The notes under the pieces are model-generated. The model saw only the letters and a program-made list of their open reading frames with translations, did no database searches and was not told the origin of the DNA. From Undibacterium umbellatum (lineage in GTDB: Bacteria; Pseudomonadota; Gammaproteobacteria; Burkholderiales; Burkholderiaceae_D), in contig NZ_JACOFX010000001.1 of NCBI RefSeq assembly GCF_014284125.1, forward strand, positions 806,001 through 870,000: a stretch of 64,000 nt of DNA. The letters are read 5' to 3'. Positions 9,051 to 17,796 of the stretch are shown piece by piece. The position numbers and the translations under genes are program-made. The first letter of the stretch is position 1. Each line of letters starts with the position of its first letter.

Positions 9051-10081
9051 CAATGTACTCCTGCCGCTGCGTTGATTCTTGCGACCCTGACACCTGCATT
9101 GACGAGTAAATTCTCCACAGTCTCAGACTGCTCTTGCGTGCTATGCAATTCAACCAGCAACTGTCCATACGGCGTATTCTTAATGCGCCCGATCACCCCT
9201 TGCAAGATGGCGATATCAATTTTGGTTTGCGCTGCAATGCGGGTCATAATGGGTTCATGCGTGCTGGTGCCGACATAACTCAGGCGCAGCAAATGACGGC
9301 CTGGATCTTGGTCACTGCGTTCCAGCGCTGACAAATCCAGGGCCTGATTTTCAGCAACCAGGCTCTGCGTTACCTCATGCTGAGGGTGCAGGAAGACATC
9401 GACTACATCACCCAGTTCAACAATTTCACCAGCATCAATAACTGCTACCTTGTCGCAGATCGTGCGTATCACCTGCATTTCGTGTGTAATCAAAACGATG
9501 GTCAGTCCCAGCTTTTGATTGATATCCAATAGCAGGCGCAAGATGGCTTGCGTAGTCTCAGGATCAAGTGCCGAAGTCGCCTCATCGCACAACAAAAGAT
9601 GCGGATAATTTGCCAGCGCACGGGCAATCCCCACTCTCTGCTTTTGTCCACCCGATAATTGTGAAGGATACTTATTACCTTGATCTTGCAAACCCACCAG
9701 TTCAAGCAATTCAATGACTCTTGCCTGAATTTCCTGCGCTGTATATTTCCCGCTCAGCTTGAGGGGAAAGGCGATATTTTCAGAGACGGTTTTTGCATAC
9801 AGTAGATTAAAATGCTGGAACACCATACCTATGCGCTGACGCAAATTGTGTAACTGCGGCCCGTCAAAAGCAGTAATGTCTTCGCCTTCTATCCACACCT
9901 TGCCCTGGCTGGGGCGCTCCAGTAAATTCAATGTGCGCAGCAAGGTACTCTTGCCTGCCCCAGAACGGCCTATGATGCCAAAAATTTGTCCTTTATTAAT
10001 TTCCAGATTGATATTATTGAGGGCCAAAACATCCTCGCCGTTGACCTTGTAATACTTAGCTAATTGCTCAATTCGTAACAC
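9050..10081 (-). CDS. metN: Methionine ABC importer ATP-binding protein
   Basis: This is the ATPase of the methionine importer. From the GTG at 10081 it has 343 residues, the same length as E. coli MetN, starting VLRIEQLAKYYKV. Visible motifs are Walker A GRSGAGKST (near residue 40), the Q-loop in GMVFQHFNLL, the signature LSGGQKQR, Walker B LLLCDEATSALDPET and the switch histidine in LITHEMQV. The last about 100 residues form the NIL (ACT-like) domain that binds methionine and inhibits transport. The frame is open further upstream to 10147, but that extra sequence is not family-like. It is the first gene of metNIQ, and a 14-bp palindrome lies about 80 bp upstream. Confidence 0.93.
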   Translation of the reverse strand: MLRIEQLAKYYKVNGEDVLALNNINLEINKGQIFGIIGRSGAGKSTLLRTLNLLERPSQGKVWIEGEDITAFDGPQLHNLRQRIGMVFQHFNLLYAKTVSENIAFPLKLSGKYTAQEIQARVIELLELVGLQDQGNKYPSQLSGGQKQRVGIARALANYPHLLLCDEATSALDPETTQAILRLLLDINQKLGLTIVLITHEMQVIRTICDKVAVIDAGEIVELGDVVDVFLHPQHEVTQSLVAENQALDLSALERSDQDPGRHLLRLSYVGTSTHEPIMTRIAAQTKIDIAILQGVIGRIKNTPYGQLLVELHSTQEQSETVENLLVNAGVRVARINAAAGVH

Positions 10082-10160
10082 TGATTTCCCAAACAAAATA
10101 TATAACCGATGGGGAGCACTGTATCGAAAGGAACCGAGCTTTTCCAATCATATAATCGAA

Positions 10161-10174
10161 TTTGTATATACAAA
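10161..10174. promoter_or_regulatory. Palindrome upstream of metN, possible operator
   Basis: TTTGTATATACAAA is a perfect 14-bp inverted repeat 80 bp upstream of the metN start codon. It does not resemble the MetJ (AGACGTCT) or MetR (TGAA-N5-TTCA) consensus. AT-rich palindromes occur by chance, so regulatory function is only suggested by position. Confidence 0.3.
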
Positions 10175-10354
10175 AAAATGTCTAAAGTAAGACGAAAATC
10201 GAACGAAAAATAAATCATTAACTTGCCCGTCATCAAGTTTTCCTAAAGCAATAAATATGAATTTGTGTTTAAATCGCTTGAATATTCCAGGCCTGACTAC
10301 TATGTTGGAATAAGTTTCAATCTACGCTCCAAGTGAGCAAAAGCGAGTGCGATA

Positions 10355-10648
10355 ATGGTGACTTCAATCAATTCTTCCAGTTCAGCGCAAACCCAGCAGC
10401 TACTTCAGCAAGCTGCAGAAGCGCGCGCAAAACAAAATAGCGAAACCATAGGTGCGGCACCAGACCGCGATTCCGGTAAGGTTGATGCGATCGCTGACGC
10501 AAAACGGGTCACAGATGCGCAAGCTACGCAGCAAGCGCAGTTGAAGCAAAACGCAGCGAAGCAACCGGAACCACCGCCGGAGCAACCCAAGCCTGTGGTC
10601 AATACCAGTGGCCAGATAACAGGAACAAGGATTAATACTACAGCCTGA
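10355..10648 (+). CDS. Small Gln/Ala/Pro-rich hypothetical protein
   Basis: This 97-residue protein begins MVTSINSSSSAQTQQLLQQA and is rich in Gln, Ala, Ser and Lys, with a proline cluster PEPPPEQPKP near residue 73. There is no signal peptide or membrane segment, and it is probably disordered or helical. It stands alone between divergent metN and the peptide-binding protein and is followed at once by a strong terminator, which supports it being a real, separately transcribed gene. I do not recognise a family with a known function. The start codon has only a weak upstream purine stretch. Confidence 0.6.
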   Translation: MVTSINSSSSAQTQQLLQQAAEARAKQNSETIGAAPDRDSGKVDAIADAKRVTDAQATQQAQLKQNAAKQPEPPPEQPKPVVNTSGQITGTRINTTA

Positions 10649-10664
10649 ATTTGCGTTACCCTCA

Positions 10665-10695
10665 AAAACCGCCAGCGGAAATGCATGGCGGTTTT
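10665..10695. terminator. Intrinsic terminator after the 97-residue gene
   Basis: The arms AAAACCGCCA and TGGCGGTTTT make a perfect 10-bp stem, with T continuing after it and an A-run before it, so it could act in both directions. Confidence 0.9.
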
Positions 10696-10833
10696 TTATT
10701 GTCCAAACCTGTCATAAGCTCATAAATAAAGATTATTTGCAATCAAGACAAGTGCTCAGCACATAATGGCGGTGAATGCTAAGCTCTGTATCTGTGCGCT
10801 ATCCAACAGTGCTTGCAAATAAACAAGGTAATA

Positions 10834-12408
10834 ATGCAATTTATGAATAAGAAAAATCTACTCGCCACCTCCATCGCTGCATTGTTAATGACAACGGTCA
10901 GCTTCAGTTTTGCTGCGAATTTAAAAATTGGTCTGGCAGCGGACATCAATTCTTTGGACCCGCATTATTTCAATAGCGGCCCGAATAACGCCATGGCATC
11001 ACACTTGTTTGAGGCGCTGGTGAGCGTGGATGCTGACGGACGTATCGCACCAGGCCTGGCTTTGTCCTGGAAAGCGATCAATCCCACTACCTGGGAATTC
11101 AAATTGCGCCAAGGCGTGAAATTTCATGATGGTAGCGAGATGACTGCAGACGATGTGGTGTTTTCTCTCGACCGGCCAGCACAGATAAAGAACAGCCCCG
11201 GTCCCTATACCAGCTACACCAAGCAAATCATTGCCAAACAGATTATTGATCCATATACCGTGCGCCTGAAGACAGCGAGTGCATATGGCCCACTGCCGCT
11301 GGACATGAGTTCTGTCTTTATTGTTTCAAAAAAGGCCGCATTACAGGCGAGCACCGATGATTTCAATAGCGGCAAGTCCACAATAGGCACTGGCCCGTAT
11401 AAATTCGCCAATTTCAAGCGTGGTGATGTCGTTGAATTGACGAAAAACGATGCTTACTGGGGCGAGAAATCGGCCTGGAATAAAGTTTCCTTCCGTATCA
11501 TCACTGCAGGCGCGCCACGGATGGCGGCCCTGCTTTCTGGCGATGTTGATGCCATAGAAAGTATCCCTCCGGCAGATTTAAGCAAGCTGAAAAGTAATGC
11601 CAAATTCAAGCTGGAACAAAAGGTTTCGTGGCGCACCCTGTTCTGGCATCTGGATCACCAGGCCAGGGTCTCACCTTATATTACTGACAAGGCAGGCAAA
11701 CCGCTGACGACCAATCCGCTGAAGGACATTCGTGTGCGCAAGGCCATCGCCAAGGCCATCAACCGCGCCGCATTGACTGACCGCATTTTGGAAGGCCTGG
11801 CAGTACCTGCATCCAACCTCGTCGCACCTGGCGTGTTTGGTTATGACGATAGTTTGAAGGTGGAAGCGTATGACCCGGAAGGAGCAAAAAAATTGCTGGC
11901 AGAAGCCGGTTATCCGAATGGCTTTGCCATCGCCCTGCACGGGCCGAATAATCGCTATATCAATGATGAACAAATAGTACAGACCGTAGCACAGTTCCTC
12001 AGCAAGGTGGGTATACAAGCCAGAGTAGAAACTCAACCACTGGCTGTCTACTTTCCTAAAGCGGCGAAAGGTGATTACAGCATGGCCTTGCTGGGCTGGG
12101 GTTCGCTGGCGGGTGACTTTGCCTTGCGTACAGTGCTGGGCACCGTCAATGCGGAAAATGGCTGGGGTAGCTGGAACTGGGGCAAATACAGTAATCGTGC
12201 ATTGGACGAAGCGGTAGAATCATCCCTGGCGTCGACTGAAGCCGATAAACGCGAAGCCTTTGCAAAAAAAGCTGCTGCAATCGCCCTGCAAGACTATGCG
12301 ATCATCCCCCTGCATCACCAATATGCAAGCTGGGCATTGCGCAAAGGCTTGAAATACAAGGCAAGGACGGATGAATTTACTTTTGCCCATCAGTTCAGGC
12401 CAGAGTAA
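10834..12408 (+). CDS. Peptide/nickel-type ABC substrate-binding protein (SBP_bac_5)
   Basis: This is a periplasmic solute-binding protein of the DppA/OppA class with 524 residues. The signal peptide runs to about SFSFA, then the mature N-terminus NLKIGLAADINSLDPHYFN is typical. Family landmarks are PTTWEFKLRQGVKFHDGSEM, a TGPYKFANFKRGDVVEL stretch near residue 190, and IRVRKAIAKAINRAAL near residue 300, which hold the ligand-facing lobe. The ATG at 10834 has AAGG five bases upstream. An alternative TTG lies at 10813. No permease or ATPase gene follows, so it is an orphan binding protein. It could serve a transporter encoded elsewhere or act in signalling. The ligand is unknown. Confidence 0.9.
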   Translation: MQFMNKKNLLATSIAALLMTTVSFSFAANLKIGLAADINSLDPHYFNSGPNNAMASHLFEALVSVDADGRIAPGLALSWKAINPTTWEFKLRQGVKFHDGSEMTADDVVFSLDRPAQIKNSPGPYTSYTKQIIAKQIIDPYTVRLKTASAYGPLPLDMSSVFIVSKKAALQASTDDFNSGKSTIGTGPYKFANFKRGDVVELTKNDAYWGEKSAWNKVSFRIITAGAPRMAALLSGDVDAIESIPPADLSKLKSNAKFKLEQKVSWRTLFWHLDHQARVSPYITDKAGKPLTTNPLKDIRVRKAIAKAINRAALTDRILEGLAVPASNLVAPGVFGYDDSLKVEAYDPEGAKKLLAEAGYPNGFAIALHGPNNRYINDEQIVQTVAQFLSKVGIQARVETQPLAVYFPKAAKGDYSMALLGWGSLAGDFALRTVLGTVNAENGWGSWNWGKYSNRALDEAVESSLASTEADKREAFAKKAAAIALQDYAIIPLHHQYASWALRKGLKYKARTDEFTFAHQFRPE

Positions 12409-12433
12409 AAACGGTAATTGGTGCTGGCTCAGT

Positions 12434-12853
12434 TCACAAGTGATCCAGCCCACGCTCTTTGGCTGCTGCAGCAAGTTGCCTGTCATTGCGATGGATATGA
12501 TGGGTGAGCCAGAAACGCAATAATTCAGCAGTATCCGTGGCAACAGTATGCGCACCTTTGTTCAAAGCTTCTTGCAAAACCAGGACCTGAGCAATCAGTT
12601 TTTTGTGCAATGCTTTATGCGCTAGCTGGTCAGGGTAATTCATATACTCCATGAGCATTTCTTCACGCTGGAAATGTTCTTGTGTATAGCTCAGCAAATT
12701 ATCCAGAATACGACAAATAAGAGCTGCATCCCTGCCATCGCTAGCCGCTAGGTGCAGGCTATTGACCAATTCTATCAATTCCTGATGATCACGGTCTATC
12801 AAGGTGTTGCCCACGCTTAAACCCTCATCCCATTGAAAAAAGTCCACGGCCAT
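12434..12853 (-). CDS. Bacteriohemerythrin
   Basis: This is a 139-residue single-domain hemerythrin, a four-helix bundle that binds O2 at a non-haem di-iron centre. The expected ligands are visible: His23 in DRDHQEL, His60 and Glu64 in EHFQREE, His79 and His83 in HKALH, and the HHIHRND stretch giving His118/119 and Asp124. The N-terminal FFQWDEGLSVG is also characteristic. A GTG two codons upstream is an alternative start. The stop lies 25 bp from the converging binding-protein gene. The role may be O2 storage or delivery or redox sensing, with no partner evident nearby. Confidence 0.93.
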   Translation of the reverse strand: MAVDFFQWDEGLSVGNTLIDRDHQELIELVNSLHLAASDGRDAALICRILDNLLSYTQEHFQREEMLMEYMNYPDQLAHKALHKKLIAQVLVLQEALNKGAHTVATDTAELLRFWLTHHIHRNDRQLAAAAKERGLDHL

Positions 12854-12887
12854 TCTCACTCAGGTTCAAGCAACTTGTTTATCCAAT

Positions 12888-12917
12888 AAAAAATCCTGCA
12901 GCACCACTGCCGCAGGA
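12888..12917 (-). terminator. Terminator for the thioredoxin-like gene
   Basis: Read on the minus strand, TCCTGC and GCAGGA form a stem around a 12-nt loop and are followed by six T. It ends the transcript of the gene at 12953-14515 before the hemerythrin gene. Confidence 0.8.
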
Positions 12918-12952
12918 CTCATCTTAACTCAAATTCCTTGCTGTTATATCGT

Positions 12953-14515
12953 TCAAGACTTATTCAAGACACCCTGGCAAACAGACTTTTGTGGATCGTT
13001 CGCTGGCAACTTGTTGCAAATGCCATCGAGTTGTGTGCGCACTTTCTGGTAGGTGACTTGATGCTTCCCCTCTTTATTCCAGTCTGTGAGCTTTTTACCC
13101 ATTTTTTCAAGGTAGGCACGATTGCGCTCATAGAAAGCATTGTCCACTTTGGCGGCTTCACCGAAGACACTTTGCACGGCTTTTTCTATTCGCGCATCAT
13201 CATTCGGTGCCAGATCAACCAAATTGCTGACATAGTTGGAACCCCATTGCAAACGGGTGGCAGGCCCTTTGGCTGCGTTATAAGCCTGCTCATACCAGTT
13301 TGCGGCAGCCACTTTGTCACCACGTTTTTTGGCATTTGAACCGAGAGTGGACATGAAATAATACGGCGAATGTGAACGCTTGAGTTCGGCCTTGAGCAAA
13401 GTATCGGAATCATCCAGCAAGCCGGCGCCACCCAGTGCATAGGCAGCGGCATTGACGACGGACTGGCGCTCATACGCATCGCTGGTAGCTTTCTCTATCA
13501 AGCCCACACGCTTTTGCACCTCTTTTTGCAGAGCTGCTTCAGGCTTGGCATTGTCCAGGCTGGCCAGGGATACTTGGGCAATGATTGCGCCCAGCCTGTC
13601 GGTTTTGGAAATACTGGCATCATCGGCCAGTTTGACCAGGGCTGCATTCCAGGCATTGACCAGTTTAATGCGCTGCTCTGATTTGCTGGTGGTCAAAAAT
13701 TCGGTTATTTCTTTTGCACCATTCGACAGCAAGTCCATGTTGTCCCGTGCTGTTTTTTGATCTGCAATGGCTTTCAAGACTTTCTCTGTCGCCTGTGCCT
13801 TGTCTATCGTTGGCACGGTCTGGCCTGGCTTGGCAGAGGCTGCAGCATATATGCCGCGCAAGTACAGGCGTGTTGCATGCAAACCTGCGGGGCTGACCTC
13901 AGACAGCTTCAGCAAAGTGGGAACCAGTTCCTTGCCTGGAACAAGTTTTTGCTCTGGATCATCCCATGAATAGTCAGCCAGCAAACTCCAGTCTTCATCC
14001 TTGAGGTTTTTACTACCTGCCAGCGCCAGTTTCATCGTGTCCTGAACGGACAATGTGGTGTTCAATGCTTGGGTCAGAACTTGCAGATACCGCTCAGAAT
14101 CCACTTCACCTGGCAGACGAGTGATTTCTGTGCCATCTGGTTTAAACAGGATCATGGTGGGATAACCACGCACCTTGAACTGCGAAGCAAACTTTTGCGC
14201 GCCTGGCGTGTCGCCATCCAGATAGACAGGAATAAAGTGGCGTGATTTATCGATGAATTCCTGACGATTGAAAATCGTTGCCTTAACCTGATTACAAGGC
14301 GGGCACCAGACTGCCCCCCAGTACAAAAACAAAGGCTTGTTGCTGGCCTTGGCCTGGGCAAAAGCCGCATCTACGTTATTGTCTTTGCGCCAGTCTATAC
14401 CAGCATGTGCCGCCTGTGCAGAAGCGCTTGCCGCTTTACTGTCAGCCGCATAAGCTGGCAATGTTGCAATACATGTAGCCGATAAAGCCAACAACAGGGA
14501 GGAAATTATCTTCAT
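12953..14515 (-). CDS. Exported thioredoxin-like protein with long helical C-terminus
   Basis: This is a 520-residue protein. A signal peptide of about 23 residues (MKIISSLLLALSATCIATLP then AYA) leads to a thioredoxin-fold domain, residues about 40-155, with the redox motif WCPPC at 70-74 and the cis-proline loop RGYPTMILF. The remaining about 350 residues are rich in alanine and charged residues, mostly helical, perhaps TPR-like, and include a late EKMGKKLTDW segment and three cysteines near the end. The active site suggests a periplasmic disulfide reductase or isomerase. The C-terminal domain may bind the client. It has its own terminator, and I see no partner such as DsbD nearby. Confidence 0.82.
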   Translation of the reverse strand: MKIISSLLLALSATCIATLPAYAADSKAASASAQAAHAGIDWRKDNNVDAAFAQAKASNKPLFLYWGAVWCPPCNQVKATIFNRQEFIDKSRHFIPVYLDGDTPGAQKFASQFKVRGYPTMILFKPDGTEITRLPGEVDSERYLQVLTQALNTTLSVQDTMKLALAGSKNLKDEDWSLLADYSWDDPEQKLVPGKELVPTLLKLSEVSPAGLHATRLYLRGIYAAASAKPGQTVPTIDKAQATEKVLKAIADQKTARDNMDLLSNGAKEITEFLTTSKSEQRIKLVNAWNAALVKLADDASISKTDRLGAIIAQVSLASLDNAKPEAALQKEVQKRVGLIEKATSDAYERQSVVNAAAYALGGAGLLDDSDTLLKAELKRSHSPYYFMSTLGSNAKKRGDKVAAANWYEQAYNAAKGPATRLQWGSNYVSNLVDLAPNDDARIEKAVQSVFGEAAKVDNAFYERNRAYLEKMGKKLTDWNKEGKHQVTYQKVRTQLDGICNKLPANDPQKSVCQGVLNKS

Positions 14516-14682
14516 GGATTTGGACCCGGGATAAATATATCAGGCAATCAGTGTAACAAAATTCATGCCCATGTTGTGCAGTCAACATACCCGGTTATCA
14601 GACTAATTTTGAGTATGCATATTTGTTCTTTACATAAATTACAGGCATCACTTAGCTAGGTAATTTACATATGACTTGGAGC

Positions 14683-14740
14683 GAATGAAGTTGCAATCGT
14701 TACTACTATCTGCTATTTTCGCGCACCCTTAACTTCATTC
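14683..14740. repeat. 10-bp inverted repeat upstream of the lipoprotein gene
   Basis: GAATGAAGTT at 14683-14692 is mirrored perfectly by AACTTCATTC at 14731-14740, with 38 bp between. The right arm ends 14 bp before the lipoprotein start codon. It could be a DNA operator pair or an mRNA stem near the start site. No T-run follows, so it is not a terminator. Confidence 0.4.
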
Positions 14741-14754
14741 TCAACAGTTCTCAT

Positions 14755-15279
14755 ATGATGAAACGCATAACTATTCTATTGATCGCCATATTACTCACCG
14801 CCTGCGCGGCGAAAGGCCCTGCATATCAAGCAGCTAAAGCACCTGAAAATGGTAATGCCTTAGTCTATATATACCGAATAAATACTGCTGCTTTCGGTGC
14901 CAGAGATGCCTATTTTTACGTGGACAACAAAAACATCGCTGACTTGAGCGTAGAAGGATATACATGGTTTCATGTACCAGCAGGGGAGCATAAATTTGAA
15001 CAGAAATGGCCCGTAGATACATTGGCCGGGAATCCTGTCAGGGCAAAATTGCAGCAGATTTTCACAAGGAAAGCTAACGAAGAGAATGCAAATAGGATGA
15101 CCTTGAGCGAGGGCTATGTTAATTGGGAAGCTGGAAAAACCTATTACTATCGTTTGGCAACCGCTCTGCCTAGTGTATACCCCACGTTAACAATGCAATG
15201 GCTTTTGCAAGAAGTCACACCAGAGCAAGCCTTGCCAGAGTTAAAAAAATCGAAATTACAAAATTCTTTTATAAAATGA
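14755..15279 (+). CDS. DUF2846-type lipoprotein
   Basis: This is a 174-residue putative outer-membrane or periplasmic lipoprotein. The N-terminus MMKRITILLIAILLTACAAK contains the lipobox LTAC with the lipidated Cys at 17. The rest, ALVYIYRINTAAFGARDAYF then VDNKNIADLSVEGYTWFHVPAGEH, has the beta-rich pattern of DUF2846 proteins, which resemble a carboxypeptidase-regulatory fold. The function is unknown. The start codon pair ATGATG at 14755 lacks a strong Shine-Dalgarno sequence. A perfect 10-bp inverted repeat lies immediately upstream. The gene appears monocistronic. Confidence 0.8.
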   Translation: MMKRITILLIAILLTACAAKGPAYQAAKAPENGNALVYIYRINTAAFGARDAYFYVDNKNIADLSVEGYTWFHVPAGEHKFEQKWPVDTLAGNPVRAKLQQIFTRKANEENANRMTLSEGYVNWEAGKTYYYRLATALPSVYPTLTMQWLLQEVTPEQALPELKKSKLQNSFIK

Positions 15280-15711
15280 TTGCTGCATAGTCTGAGGACA
15301 AAAACCTACAAGACAGGTATTTACTGCTTTTCAGAGTGTCCGAGTAAATCGGACCTCTTGATTAGACCTTGCATTGCACCACAAAATGTCTTGGTCACAC
15401 TCATCCTATTTATGCAATTAGTTCTAGCTAAGGATTCAGCACACTACCTTCCTCAATCAACCTCAGTTGGCGCCGCTTGGTGCAATCAACAACACACATA
15501 ATCAGAAATTTCTTAGCTCTATCATCCCCGCCAGGTGGCACTTTTTTCTGGAGGAGCTTTGATACATCCTGCCTCCGCAATGCCTGGCTTCTCTCATTTG
15601 TTTTTTAAAACTGCTGCTTATGCGCACTTCATCTAAGCAAGCACAAATTTCATCGTTCACAAGGCAGGCTTAATTGCGCATGATGTATCTTCTGAAACTG
15701 GAGAGCAAAAA
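15280..15711. other. Gene-free stretch between lipoprotein and sulfate-binding genes
   Basis: This 432-bp stretch has no convincing gene. A hairpin GTCCGA-GTAAA-TCGGAC lies at 15338-15354 without a T-run and could be a weak terminator for the lipoprotein gene. A good Shine-Dalgarno (CTGGAGAG) precedes the ATG at 15712. The promoter of the sulfate-binding gene is presumably here, but I see no clear -35/-10 pair. Confidence 0.5.
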
Positions 15712-16764
15712 ATGAGCAAAATCGCACATGTGAAACAATTGATCGAACCCCGCCAACGCCAGCGCCGTAATACTTTCGCAGCCGCTTTGCTGATTGCAGG
15801 AGTTGGTCTGATCGCTGCCTACAAGCCCGCACAGGCAGCCACTGGCATCCTGAATGCATCCTACGACGTGACGCGGGAATTGTTCAAGGACATCAATCCT
15901 GCCTTTGTCGCTGACTGGAAAAAGAAAACAGGCGAAAGCATCAGCGTCAACCAGTCACACGGTGGCTCCAGCAAACAGGCACGCTCTGTCATTGATGGAC
16001 TGGAAGCATCAGTAGTCACCATGAACCAGGCCAATGATATTGACATCCTGGCCGACAAGGGCTTGTTGCCGCAAGACTGGGCCAAACAATTCCCGAATAA
16101 TGCAGCACCGTTTTATTCCACCATGGTGTTTTTGACGCGCAAGGGTAACCCAAAACATATCGCCAACTGGGACGACCTTGGCAAACCCGGCTTGAAAGTC
16201 ATCATCCCCAATCCAAGAACATCTGGCAATGGCCGCTACAGCTACCTGGCCGCCTGGGGTTCGGTCATCAAGAATGGCGGCACAGAAGCACAAGCCAGGC
16301 AACTGGTGGAAAACTTGTTCAAGAATGTCCCGGTACTCGACGGTGGCGGACGTGGAGCCACGACCACCTTCACCCAGCGTGAAATTGGTGACGTACTGGT
16401 GACTTTTGAAAATGAAGTACAACTCGTGCGTCAGGAATTTGGAGAAAACTTCGAAGTAGTCTATCCAAAAATTTCCATTCTTGCAGAGTCCCCGGTCGCC
16501 GTCGTCGATAAAGTCGCAGACAAACTGGGCACCCGCAAAATTTCTACCGCCTACCTGCAATTCCTGTACACAGAAGCAGGCCAGGACCTGATCGCCAAGC
16601 ACTACCTGCGCCCACGTTCAGAAGTCGCGGCAAAAAAATATGCGGCTTCTTTCAAGCCTGTGAATTTGTTTACTGTCGATGATGTATTCGGCGGCTGGAA
16701 ACAAGCGCAGAAAAAGCACTTTGATGATGGCGGGGAATTTGACAAGATTTACATCAAAAAGTAA
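15712..16764 (+). CDS. sbp: Periplasmic sulfate-binding protein
   Basis: This is a 350-residue sulfate (or thiosulfate) binding protein of the Sbp/CysP family. A long N-terminal signal (charged region to residue 19, hydrophobic core, then KPAQA) precedes the mature ATGILNASYDVTRELF. Characteristic stretches are VNQSHGGSSKQARSVIDG, which contacts the anion, IIPNPRTSGNGRYSYLAAWG, and the C-terminal LRPRSEVAAK. The cysTWA permease and ATPase genes are not adjacent, so the protein must work with a transporter encoded elsewhere. Sbp and CysP cannot be separated by eye. Confidence 0.9.
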   Translation: MSKIAHVKQLIEPRQRQRRNTFAAALLIAGVGLIAAYKPAQAATGILNASYDVTRELFKDINPAFVADWKKKTGESISVNQSHGGSSKQARSVIDGLEASVVTMNQANDIDILADKGLLPQDWAKQFPNNAAPFYSTMVFLTRKGNPKHIANWDDLGKPGLKVIIPNPRTSGNGRYSYLAAWGSVIKNGGTEAQARQLVENLFKNVPVLDGGGRGATTTFTQREIGDVLVTFENEVQLVRQEFGENFEVVYPKISILAESPVAVVDKVADKLGTRKISTAYLQFLYTEAGQDLIAKHYLRPRSEVAAKKYAASFKPVNLFTVDDVFGGWKQAQKKHFDDGGEFDKIYIKK

Positions 16765-16824
16765 GCCAACAATAAAACTAAAGTAAGCAACACGACAGAA
16801 ATCAGCATAAACAACTCATATTGT

Positions 16825-17244
16825 TTATACCCCCAGCATGGGTAAATGTTTCCTGTCGTGATAAGTCAGCGATAAAAGGATGCAGTGCTTCACTTCATCA
16901 ACGGGGACCTCATCATCCTGATGAAAAATAATGGCGCGATTACCTGCAAACTTTAGCTTGTCGCCGTAAAGCTCTTTAAATGTATCAAGCAGTCTGGTCT
17001 GGCAATGAAAATACATGGCGTATTGATCTGGCGCCGAACTCTTCCAATCTATTCTGACAGTACTGCCTTTTTTCGCGAGATAACTTGGCTCGCCCCATTT
17101 CAGGGTTTCCTCCAGCGTATCCGCCACCTTACATTCTGATGCAGTATCCAGTACCAATTGACGCAGGTACATCAGCTTTTGCCTCATGTGAGGTGGATAG
17201 TTATTGAAGACATCTGCAACCTGGGGATTTTTGAATTTATCCAT
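16825..17244 (-). CDS. DUF1801 domain protein
   Basis: This is a 139-residue cytoplasmic protein of the DUF1801 (YdhG/YjhG-like) type. Conserved stretches are TLKWGEPSYLAKKGSTVRID and an aromatic-rich YAMYFHC, followed by AGNRAIIFHQDDEVP. The ATG at 17244 has an excellent AAGGAGG six to eight bases upstream and is clearly preferred to the longer frame from 17355. The biochemical function is unknown for the family. The gene converges with the sulfate-binding gene and is followed by an AT-rich inverted repeat at 16807-16828. Confidence 0.85.
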   Translation of the reverse strand: MDKFKNPQVADVFNNYPPHMRQKLMYLRQLVLDTASECKVADTLEETLKWGEPSYLAKKGSTVRIDWKSSAPDQYAMYFHCQTRLLDTFKELYGDKLKFAGNRAIIFHQDDEVPVDEVKHCILLSLTYHDRKHLPMLGV

Positions 17245-17353
17245 CCCTCCCCTCCTTTTCGCTGAGACATCATGTTGGATGCTTATTGTCGAAATTGCCG
17301 AAAGAAATACAGAATCGAAAAAACTGATGAAGAGTAAAGCATACCGCAAAAAC

Positions 17354-17376
17354 AAAAAAACCTTGATTTCTCAAGG
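17354..17376 (-). terminator. Terminator of the gltX-tRNA transcript
   Basis: Read on the minus strand, CCTTGA-GAAA-TCAAGG forms a stem followed by seven T. It lies 30 bp beyond the 3' end of the last tRNA-Glu gene. On the plus strand a T-run also follows, so it may be bidirectional. Confidence 0.8.
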
Positions 17377-17405
17377 CTTTTTTGTTTCTCTTAACGAGAA
17401 CTTAC

Positions 17406-17481
17406 TGGCGTCCCCAAGGGGATTCGAACCCCTGTACTCACCGTGAAAGGGTGATGTCCTAGGCCTCTAGACGATGGGGAC
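17406..17481 (-). tRNA. tRNA-Glu (anticodon TTC), copy 2
   Basis: This 76-nt gene includes an encoded CCA. The acceptor begins GTCCCCATCG and pairs with the 3' end ...GGGGAC. The anticodon arm contains CCCTTTCACGG with anticodon TTC, and the T-loop is GGTTCGAATCC. It is identical to the copy at 17549-17624 and is read by the adjacent gltX product. Confidence 0.97.
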
Positions 17482-17548
17482 ATATTCTGTCCGTGTTACT
17501 GACCTAATACTAACAACTTGTTGTCCACAATAACTTAATAAAGTTGAT

Positions 17549-17624
17549 TGGCGTCCCCAAGGGGATTCGAACCCCTGTACTCACCGTGAAAGGGTGATGT
17601 CCTAGGCCTCTAGACGATGGGGAC
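17549..17624 (-). tRNA. tRNA-Glu (anticodon TTC), copy 1
   Basis: This 76-nt gene has the same sequence as the copy at 17406-17481, including the encoded CCA. It lies between that copy and tRNA-Ala in an apparent gltX-tRNA cluster. Confidence 0.97.
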
Positions 17625-17656
17625 AACAAGTATGTTTTCTGCTCTGCCACATTTTT

Positions 17657-17732
<76 letters not shown>

Positions 17733-17796
17733 GACGCTGCAGAACAGAAACAAGATTATAGGGGATACATCGTCAGATGTAAAGCCCCCAGACTTT

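Noticed and set aside
10082-10354. SAM riboswitch or MetJ box before metNIQ
   Set aside because: No SAM riboswitch core or repeated AGACGTCT boxes could be found by eye.
15280-15501. 73-codon open frame right after the DUF2846 lipoprotein
   Set aside because: It starts at the stop codon of the previous gene, has no ribosome site and an implausible composition.
16807-16828. ATAAACAA/TTGTTTAT stem as terminator between the sulfate-binding and DUF1801 genes
   Set aside because: AT-only stem overlapping the DUF1801 stop; too weak to call.
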